A stretch of 64,000 nt of DNA. Origin: Arthrobacter mobilis (GTDB taxonomy: Bacteria; Actinomycetota; Actinomycetes; Actinomycetales; Micrococcaceae). The notes beneath the pieces were generated by a model. That model ran no database searches. It was given only the letters and a program-made list of their open reading frames with translations, and was not told the DNA's origin. The position numbers and the translations under genes were made by a program. The stretch covers positions 1 through 64,000 of the forward strand of contig NZ_JAAZSQ010000020.1 in assembly GCF_012395835.1 (NCBI RefSeq), given 5' to 3'. This document shows, in pieces, positions 57,431 through 64,000 of this stretch (position 1 is its first letter; every line of letters starts with the position of its first letter).

Positions 57431-58714
57431 GTGGGAGCAGCTATCCGGTCCCATCCTTGGCGGACACTGCTGGGCCTGGGGGCGGCCGCCGCGCTCGTCA
57501 TGGTCACCGGCTCGGCCGGGCCGGGAACGGCGCCGCCGGACCGGACCACCGCCGTCGTACGGCCAGCGACGACGGCGCCGGATACGGATCCGGCCGGCGG
57601 CGGCGGGGACAGCCCCACCCGGATCGGCGACATCGTCAAGTCCTCGATGACCCGCCACAGCCTCGCCGCACTCATCGTGCGCATTACCCGGGACGGTCAG
57701 GTCCTTTACGAGGGTGCCGCGGGCGAATCCATGACCGGCGTGCCGGCCACGCCGCAGATGCACTTCCGCAACGGCGCGATGGCCTTCACCTACATGGGCA
57801 CCATCCTGCTCCGGCTCGTGGACGAGGGAAAGCTGCACCTGCACGATAAGGTCGGCCAGTACCTGCCGGACCTTCCACAGGCCGACGCCGTGACCCTGAA
57901 GATGCTCGCGAACATGACCGCCGGCTATGCGGACTACGTCTACCAGCCGGAGGTGCTCGACGGCGTGACCCGGGACCCGTTCCGGCAGTGGAGCACCGAG
58001 GAACTGCTGGAGATCGGCACCTCGAAGCCGATGATGTTCGAGCCGGGCACCAACTGGGGCTATTCGCACACCAACTACGTGGTGCTGGCCCGGGTGCTGG
58101 AGAAGGCGGCAGGGATGCCGATGGACCAGCTCATGCGCAGCTACATCATCGAACCGCTCAAGCTGCGCCAGACGCAGGGTCTGTCCACGCCCCGGCTGCC
58201 GGAGCCGGTGCTGCACAGCTACAGCTCCGAACGGCGGGAGGCCCTGGACATCCCGGCGGACACGGCCTTCTACGAGGAGGCCACCTTCTGGAACCCGTCG
58301 TGGACCACGGCCGCAGGGGCGGTGCAGGTCTCGGGCATCGCGGATCTGGCCACCTCCATCGCGGCGGCAGGGGAGGGCACGCTGCTCTCGAGCGCCTCGC
58401 ACAGCGCCCAGGTTTCCCCGGAACTGGCCGGCTTCGGCGAGGAGACGCCGGGCTGTCCGGTGTGCCGGACCAATACCGGCCAGCATTCCTACGGTCTCGG
58501 CGTCATCCTGCGCGGTCCGTGGATCACCCAGACCAAGCTTTTCGCCGGGGCGGGCGCGGCCGCCGGCTACCTGCCGTCCGAAAAGCTGGCCATCGCGGTG
58601 GCGACCACGTACGCGCCCGGCGCCTTCGACGCCCAGGGCAACTATGTGGCAGCCGACGAGGCCATCCTCGCCGAGCTGGCGCGGGCGGTCGTCCCGGACC
58701 AGCCGGTGCCGTAA
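57431..58714 (+). CDS. Serine hydrolase paralogue with degenerate active site
   Basis: A 427-residue exported protein with the same fold as the gene before it; the N-terminus is signal-like (WRTLLGLGAAAALVMVTGSA). The expected SxxK region reads MHFRNGAMAFTYMGTILLRL, so the nucleophile Ser is Ala and the general-base Lys is Phe. The Tyr motif survives as YSHTN. A CPVC pair occurs late in the protein. Catalysis by the usual route looks impossible; a binding or regulatory role is inferred. Start GTG at 57431 follows AAGGAGCAAC. Confidence 0.8.
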   Translation: MGAAIRSHPWRTLLGLGAAAALVMVTGSAGPGTAPPDRTTAVVRPATTAPDTDPAGGGGDSPTRIGDIVKSSMTRHSLAALIVRITRDGQVLYEGAAGESMTGVPATPQMHFRNGAMAFTYMGTILLRLVDEGKLHLHDKVGQYLPDLPQADAVTLKMLANMTAGYADYVYQPEVLDGVTRDPFRQWSTEELLEIGTSKPMMFEPGTNWGYSHTNYVVLARVLEKAAGMPMDQLMRSYIIEPLKLRQTQGLSTPRLPEPVLHSYSSERREALDIPADTAFYEEATFWNPSWTTAAGAVQVSGIADLATSIAAAGEGTLLSSASHSAQVSPELAGFGEETPGCPVCRTNTGQHSYGLGVILRGPWITQTKLFAGAGAAAGYLPSEKLAIAVATTYAPGAFDAQGNYVAADEAILAELARAVVPDQPVP

Positions 58715-58769
58715 CTGCCGGAGCACGCCGGCGCCCCAACAATATCCCGCACAAGATAAGGAACAGATC

Positions 58770-59063
58770 ATGGCCATCGCAGCCGTCCTGACCATTCCCG
58801 GCGGAACTCTGCAGCAGTACGACGACATCCTCCGGCAGCTTAACTTCGCCCCGGGAGGCCCCGGCGCGCCCGGCGGGCTGTACCACTGGGTCACCGCCAC
58901 CGACTCCGGGATCCGCGTCACCGACGTGTGGCGCAGCAGGGAGCTGTTCGAGGCCTACTACCGGGACCAGGTGGGCCCGTTGCTGGCCAAGGCCGGCCTG
59001 CCCGAGCCCGAAGTCGAAGTCTTCGAGGTGCACAACTACCTGACATCCGGGCCGGAGGCCTGA
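58770..59063 (+). CDS. Small ABM-fold (dimeric alpha-beta barrel) protein
   Basis: A 97-residue protein: MAIAAVLTIPGGTLQQYDDI, LYHWVTATDSGIRVTDVWRS, ELFEAYYRDQVGPLLAKAGL and EVEVFEVHNYL. This strand-helix-strand pattern with a terminal His/Asn fits the antibiotic biosynthesis monooxygenase-like family. Such proteins act on small aromatic compounds or have no known activity. ATAAGGAACA precedes the ATG at 58770. It is 55 bases after the degenerate hydrolase and probably co-transcribed. Confidence 0.75.
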   Translation: MAIAAVLTIPGGTLQQYDDILRQLNFAPGGPGAPGGLYHWVTATDSGIRVTDVWRSRELFEAYYRDQVGPLLAKAGLPEPEVEVFEVHNYLTSGPEA

Positions 59064-59093
59064 GCCCGCGGCACAGGCGCGCCGCGACCCGGG

Positions 59094-60017
59094 TCACTTG
59101 CGCCGGGGCGCGATGCTCAGCTGGCGCAGGACGCCGGAGAGCTGGTCCATGAACAGGTCCATCCGGGCGCTCTGGTGGTCATTGATGAGCAGGGCGAAAA
59201 TGTTGCGCGCCAGCCGGATCTCGGGCACATCCAGCACCACCACGCCGTCAGTGCCGCGCTGCATGGCCAGCTCGGGCACCAGCGCCGCGCCCACCCCAGC
59301 CGAGGCCAGTTCCAGGCTGGCATTGAAGTCGTCGCAGTATGCGGTCACCCGCGGATGCAGGTTGCAGCTGGCGAACAGCCGCTCGATCACCGTGGCATCG
59401 CTGGTTCCGGGATGGTGCATGATCCACGGCATCTCCGCCAGCTGGGACGCTGAGACCTGCGCCCCCGTCCGGATGCCCCAGGACTCCGGCAGCACCACAC
59501 GGAAATTGTCGTCGCCGATCCACTGCCGGCTCACGGTATGCGGCCACGCGAGGCCGCCCTGCCCCACCTGGTACACCAGGGCGATGTCCAGCTCGCCGCC
59601 GGCGCGCAGGCCCTGGATGGTCTGGGCCGGCTCGGCCACGAACACCTTCAGGTTCAGGCCCAGGTCCCGCCACCCGGGCGTGCGCAGCAGCTTGGGCAGG
59701 GCGTGGGTGGCCAGGCTCGGGAAGATGCCCAGCCGGATTTCCTGGTTGGTGGTCTCGTGCGTGCTGGCCGTCGCGGCCAGCAGGGCGTCGATGTCCGTGA
59801 GCACCTTGGCTGCGTGGCGGGCCATGACGACGGCGGCTTCCGTGGGCTGCACGCTGCGCGCCGAGCGTTCGAACAGCTTCACGCCGGCTTCGCGTTCGAG
59901 GGCTGACATTTGCTGGGAAACTGCCGAGGCGGTGTAGCCCAGCTGCAGGGCGGCCGCGGCGAAGGAGCCCCTGCGGGTGACCTCCAGCAGCGTGCGCAGG
60001 TGGACCGGATTGACCAT
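59094..60017 (-). CDS. LysR-family transcriptional regulator
   Basis: LTTR of 307 residues. The N-terminal winged helix is HLRTLLEVTRRGSFAAAALQ, LGYTASAVSQQMSALEREAG then VKLFERSARSVQPTEAA; the effector domain begins near residue 92 (EIRLGIFPSLATHALPKLL) and includes GAALVPELAMQRG. Its inducer and targets are unknown. It converges on the ABM-fold gene and diverges from nrdHIEF across 372 bases, but the NrdR boxes there point to NrdR, not this protein, for nrd control. Confidence 0.93.
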   Translation of the reverse strand: MVNPVHLRTLLEVTRRGSFAAAALQLGYTASAVSQQMSALEREAGVKLFERSARSVQPTEAAVVMARHAAKVLTDIDALLAATASTHETTNQEIRLGIFPSLATHALPKLLRTPGWRDLGLNLKVFVAEPAQTIQGLRAGGELDIALVYQVGQGGLAWPHTVSRQWIGDDNFRVVLPESWGIRTGAQVSASQLAEMPWIMHHPGTSDATVIERLFASCNLHPRVTAYCDDFNASLELASAGVGAALVPELAMQRGTDGVVVLDVPEIRLARNIFALLINDHQSARMDLFMDQLSGVLRQLSIAPRRK

Positions 60018-60239
60018 GAGCCCATTGAACCAGAACTGGGCTGGGAACCAGCTGGGAGGGAGCTTTCGGGAGCTGCCGGCGACACGCCGAGGAAACGCGA
60101 CACGGAGTTTTTTCCGGCTGTGGGAACCGGGTCCACAGGGTGTGGACGACCGAGCGAAACCTGCGGAAATCCGGGCTTTTCCGGGGCCGGAATATCCCCA
60201 GTGCCTGTGGACTCACGGAGTGATAAATGACATACTTGT

Positions 60240-60289
60240 AATACATCATCTAGGGGTCCCCCCGAGCCCTCATCACTAGATGTAGTATT
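60240..60289 (+). promoter_or_regulatory. Paired NrdR boxes ahead of nrdHIEF
   Basis: AATACATCATCTAG (60240-60253) and, inverted, CACTAGATGTAGTATT (60274-60289; reverse complement AATACTACATCTAGTG) resemble NrdR boxes, about 35 bp centre to centre. The second overlaps a possible -10 element TAGTAT at 60283. This predicts repression of the operon by NrdR when dATP is plentiful. The remainder of 60018-60389 shows no gene. Confidence 0.75.
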
Positions 60290-60389
60290 GACACAGCTGG
60301 AGGGTCACGGTTCGCCGGATCCGCGGGAAGCGCCGCGGAACTCTCGATAAGTTCACATTCGCATAGTTTTCCCAAGGGGAAGAGGGATC

Positions 60390-60632
60390 ATGACTGTCAC
60401 GGTTTACACCAAGCCGTCCTGTGTTCAGTGCAACGCCACCTACCGGGCTCTTGACAAGAAGGGCATCGAATACCAGAGCGTTGACCTGTCCCAGGATCCG
60501 GCCGCCCTCGAGCGTGTCCGCGCCCTCGGCTACATGCAGGCTCCGGTTGTCGTTACCGACCAGGGCCACTGGTCCGGCTTCCGCCCGGACAAGATCGAGG
60601 AACTGGCCCAGCACGCCGCCGAGGTAGCCTGA
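60390..60632 (+). CDS. nrdH: Glutaredoxin-like protein NrdH
   Basis: An 80-residue redoxin that supplies electrons to class Ib ribonucleotide reductase. The redox motif is CVQC in [20 protein letters not shown]; later landmarks are [14 protein letters not shown] and the cis-Pro stretch MQAPVVV followed by WSGFRPDKI, the thioredoxin-reductase contact typical of NrdH. AAGGGGAAGAGGG precedes the ATG. It is first in nrdHIEF; nrdI starts 26 bases after its stop. Confidence 0.97.
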   Translation: MTVTVYTKPSCVQCNATYRALDKKGIEYQSVDLSQDPAALERVRALGYMQAPVVVTDQGHWSGFRPDKIEELAQHAAEVA

Positions 60633-60658
60633 CCCCCCACGTTACGGAGGCACACTCC

Positions 60659-61144
60659 ATGGCTGCTGTTCAAGCGGCCGACGCCGCCATCATGCATGGT
60701 CCGGGACAGCAACCTGGCTCCAGCACCGACGCCGCACTGATCTACTTCTCCTCGGCTTCGGGAAACACCCACCGCTTCGTGCAGAAGCTGGGGCTGGAAG
60801 CTGCACGCATCCCGCTTCGGACCAGTGATGAAACGATTTATGCCCTCAGGCCGTTTGTGCTGATCGTCCCCACCTATGGCGGGGAGTCGGGCAGGAATTC
60901 CATTCCGCCGCAGGTGGTTAAGTTCCTTAACGAGGAGCAGAACCGGTCCCTGCTGCGCGGAGTCATCGGGGCAGGCAATACGAACTTCGGCACTACGTAT
61001 TGCCTGGCTGCGGACAAGATCGCGGCCAAATGCCAGGTACCCCGCCTGTACCGTTTTGAACTCATGGGGACGTCCGAAGACGTCGACCGCGTTAAGAAGG
61101 GCTTGGAAGACTTTTGGACACGACAGTCGCAGATGCCGCAGTAG
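60659..61144 (+). CDS. nrdI: Flavodoxin-like NrdI
   Basis: A 161-residue flavoprotein that provides the oxidant to assemble the dimanganese-tyrosyl cofactor of NrdF. The FMN phosphate loop is [39 protein letters not shown] and [20 protein letters not shown] are the other flavin contacts. About 25 residues precede the fold. GGAGG lies 8 bases before the ATG. Its 3' end overlaps the nrdE start by 31 bases. Confidence 0.96.
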   Translation: MAAVQAADAAIMHGPGQQPGSSTDAALIYFSSASGNTHRFVQKLGLEAARIPLRTSDETIYALRPFVLIVPTYGGESGRNSIPPQVVKFLNEEQNRSLLRGVIGAGNTNFGTTYCLAADKIAAKCQVPRLYRFELMGTSEDVDRVKKGLEDFWTRQSQMPQ

Positions 61145-63288
61145 GTAAATCCAAGGAATCCAAGGAGCTGCCGGCAGCGTACAAGGGGCTCGGCTACCAC
61201 GAGCTCAACGCGATGCTGAACCTCTACGGGCCGGACGGCAAGATCCAGTTCGAGGCGGACCACTGGGCGGCGCGCCAGTACTTCCTGGAGCACGTGAACA
61301 ACAACACGGTGTTCTTCCACGACCTGGACGAGAAGCTCGAATACCTGGTCAAGAACGACTACTACGAGCGCGAGACGCTGGACCAGTACACGATGAACTT
61401 CATCCGTGACCTGTTCAAGCGCGCGTACAAGAAGAAGTTCCGCTTCGAGACCTTCCTCGGCGCCTTCAAGTTCTACACCTCCTACACGCTGAAGACCTTC
61501 GACGGCAAGCGCTACCTGGAGCGCTACGAGGACCGTGTCTGCATGGTGGCCATGCACCTGGCCCGCGGTGACGAGGAACTGGCCACCCGCCTGGTGGACG
61601 AGATCATCGAGGGCCGCTTCCAGCCGGCCACGCCCACCTTCCTCAACGCCGGCAAGAAGCAGCGCGGCGAGCTCGTCTCCTGCTTCCTGCTGCGCATCGA
61701 GGACAACATGGAGTCCATTGCCCGCGGCATCAACTCCGCCCTGCAGCTGTCCAAGCGCGGCGGCGGCGTGGCGCTGTCCCTGACCAACATCCGCGAGCAC
61801 GGCGCGCCGATCAAGCAGATCGAGAACCAGTCCTCCGGCGTCATCCCCGTGATGAAGCTGCTCGAGGACTCCTTCTCCTACGCCAACCAGCTCGGGGCCC
61901 GCCAGGGCGCCGGCGCCGTCTACCTGCACGCCCACCACCCGGACATCTACCGCTTCCTGGACACCAAGCGCGAGAACGCGGACGAGAAGATCCGGATTAA
62001 GACCCTGTCCCTGGGTGTGGTGGTTCCGGACATCACCTTCGAACTGGCCAAGAAGAACGAGGACATGTACCTGTTCTCCCCGTACGACGTCGAGCGCGTC
62101 TACGGCATGCCCTTCTCCGACGTCTCCGTCACCGAGAAGTACTACGAGATGGTGGACGACGCGCGGATCAAGAAGACCAAGATCAACGCCCGCGAGTTCT
62201 TCCAGACCCTGGCCGAGATCCAGTTCGAGTCCGGCTACCCGTACATCATGTTCGAGGACACGGTGAACCGGGCCAACCCGGTGGCCGGCAAGATCACCAT
62301 GAGCAACCTGTGCTCAGAGATCCTGCAGGTCTCCACCCCGTCGGTGTACAACGAGGACCTGAGCTACGCCGAGGTCGGCAAGGACATCTCCTGCAATCTT
62401 GGGTCGATGAACATCGCCAAGACCATGGACTCGCCGGACTTCGGCGGCTCCATCGAGACCGCCATCCGCGCGCTGAGTGCGGTCTCGGATATGTCCCACA
62501 TCAACTCGGTGCCCTCCGTCGCCGAAGGCAATTCCCAGTCCCACGCCATCGGCCTGGGCCAGATGAACCTGCACGGCTACCTGGCCCGCGAGCGGGTCCA
62601 CTACGGCTCCGAAGAGGGCCTGGACTTCACCAACGTCTACTTCGCCACCGTGCTGTTCCACTGCCTGCGCGCCTCGAACGCCATCGCCAAGGAAACGGGC
62701 GAGAAGTTCGGCGGCTTCGAGAACTCCAAGTACGCCAGCGGCGAGTTCTTTGACAAGTACACCGGGCAGGACTGGCTGCCGCAGACCGAAAAGGTCAAGG
62801 AGCTCTTCAAGGACATCCACGTTCCCACCCGCGAGGACTGGGCCGCCCTGAAGGAATCCGTCATGGCGCACGGCATCTACAACCAGAACCTCCAGGCGGT
62901 GCCGCCGACCGGCTCGATCTCCTACATCAACAACTCGACCTCCTCCATCCACCCGGTGGCCTCGAAGATCGAGATCCGCAAGGAAGGCAAGATCGGCCGC
63001 GTCTACTACCCGGCCCCGTACCTGACCAACGATAACCTGGAGTACTACCAGGACGCGTACGAGCTCGGCTACGAGAAGGTCATCGACACCTACGCCGCGG
63101 CCACCCAGCACGTGGACCAGGGCCTGTCGCTGACGCTGTTCTTCAAGGACACCGCCACCACCCGCGACATCAACAAGGCCCAGATCTACGCCTGGAAGAA
63201 GGGCATCAAGACCATCTACTACATCCGCCTGCGCCAGCTCGCGCTGGAGGGGACTGAGGTGGAGGGTTGCGTTTCATGCATGCTTTAG
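61114..63288 (+). CDS. nrdE: Ribonucleotide reductase class Ib large subunit
   Basis: Catalytic R1 subunit of 724 residues. Active-site and redox Cys are in [20 protein letters not shown] (near 190), [20 protein letters not shown] (near 402) and the C-terminal shuttle EGCVSCML. The specificity and nucleotide-site segments [20 protein letters not shown] and [20 protein letters not shown] are present. There is no N-terminal ATP cone, as expected for class Ib. The TTG at 61114 is the only plausible start: GGAAGA lies upstream and no ATG occurs in the leading 30 codons. It overlaps nrdI. Confidence 0.96.
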   Translation: MDTTVADAAVGKSKESKELPAAYKGLGYHELNAMLNLYGPDGKIQFEADHWAARQYFLEHVNNNTVFFHDLDEKLEYLVKNDYYERETLDQYTMNFIRDLFKRAYKKKFRFETFLGAFKFYTSYTLKTFDGKRYLERYEDRVCMVAMHLARGDEELATRLVDEIIEGRFQPATPTFLNAGKKQRGELVSCFLLRIEDNMESIARGINSALQLSKRGGGVALSLTNIREHGAPIKQIENQSSGVIPVMKLLEDSFSYANQLGARQGAGAVYLHAHHPDIYRFLDTKRENADEKIRIKTLSLGVVVPDITFELAKKNEDMYLFSPYDVERVYGMPFSDVSVTEKYYEMVDDARIKKTKINAREFFQTLAEIQFESGYPYIMFEDTVNRANPVAGKITMSNLCSEILQVSTPSVYNEDLSYAEVGKDISCNLGSMNIAKTMDSPDFGGSIETAIRALSAVSDMSHINSVPSVAEGNSQSHAIGLGQMNLHGYLARERVHYGSEEGLDFTNVYFATVLFHCLRASNAIAKETGEKFGGFENSKYASGEFFDKYTGQDWLPQTEKVKELFKDIHVPTREDWAALKESVMAHGIYNQNLQAVPPTGSISYINNSTSSIHPVASKIEIRKEGKIGRVYYPAPYLTNDNLEYYQDAYELGYEKVIDTYAAATQHVDQGLSLTLFFKDTATTRDINKAQIYAWKKGIKTIYYIRLRQLALEGTEVEGCVSCML

Positions 63289-63311
63289 TGGCCCCCGGCA
63301 ACTAAAAGGTG

Positions 63312-63342
63312 CGACGGCGGCGGCAGCCGCCCGCCGCCGTCG
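63312..63342 (+). terminator. Hairpin between nrdE and nrdF
   Basis: CGACGGCGGCGG and CCGCCGCCGTCG form a perfect 12-bp stem with a 7-nt loop and no T run. An attenuating or mRNA-stabilising role between the two subunits is more likely than full termination. Confidence 0.55.
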
Positions 63343-63361
63343 TAGCTCCCCACCTACCTAA

Positions 63362-64000
<639 letters not shown>

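Overview
The window is high-G+C actinobacterial DNA. It looks like an Arthrobacter-type member of the Micrococcaceae; this is inferred from gene content and order, not from a database match. Supporting signs are very high third-position GC, GTG/TTG starts, probable leaderless genes with a TANNNT box 6-8 nt before the start codon, a mycothiol-nitroreductase (Rv2466c) relative, a cysteine-less RpiB, a ThiD-TenA fusion, a translational ileS T-box, and the block rne-rplU-rpmA-obg-proB-proA-nadD-rsfS.

Bases 1-3.2 kb are an accessory scar: the 5' part of an IS110-family transposase running off the left edge, a complete IS982-family insertion sequence, a 31-codon membrane peptide, a serine recombinase broken by frameshifts and an internal deletion, and two broken small genes. 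From the ssb gene at 3.24 kb onward the DNA is mostly housekeeping.

3.2-13.6 kb: ssb, ettA, a PadR regulator with its operator and a partner membrane protein, two hotdog thioesterases, a truncated haemoglobin, an MscS channel, an OsmC protein and a DUF6541 membrane protein. 13.8-21.2 kb: a family 4 glycosyltransferase, aminopeptidase N, a membrane protein/winged-helix pair, rpiB and a Nei-type glycosylase. 21.2-26.8 kb: tRNA-Gly, tRNA-Pro, trigger factor, clpP1-clpP2-clpX (protein quality control) and the Rv2466c relative. 26.9-27.1 kb holds a probable stand-alone structured RNA.

27.1-38.6 kb: valS, a disordered protein, a DUF488 protein, an SDR oxidoreductase, then T-box-ileS-folC-DUF4233-ndk and a VKOR-type disulfide protein. 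38.6-42.4 kb: RNase E/G with a long leader. 43.0-46.3 kb: a TPP riboswitch controlling thiM-thiE-thiD/tenA, where thiE is out of frame at a run of nine C. 46.5-55.3 kb: rplU-rpmA-obgE-proB-proA, a tandem array of intergenic repeats, nadD, a low-complexity tail-anchored protein, and rsfS. 55.5-60.0 kb: two identical tRNA-Ala genes, an intact and a catalytically degenerate serine beta-lactamase-fold protein, a small ABM-fold protein and a LysR regulator. 60.2-64 kb: the class Ib ribonucleotide reductase operon nrdHIEF under NrdR boxes, cut by the right edge inside nrdF.

No CRISPR array, toxin-antitoxin pair, restriction system or obvious defence island was seen. The most unusual signals are the ~200-nt RNA with a predicted pseudoknot, the repeat array after proA, the C-tract in thiE, and the dead serine hydrolase paralogue beside its active relative.
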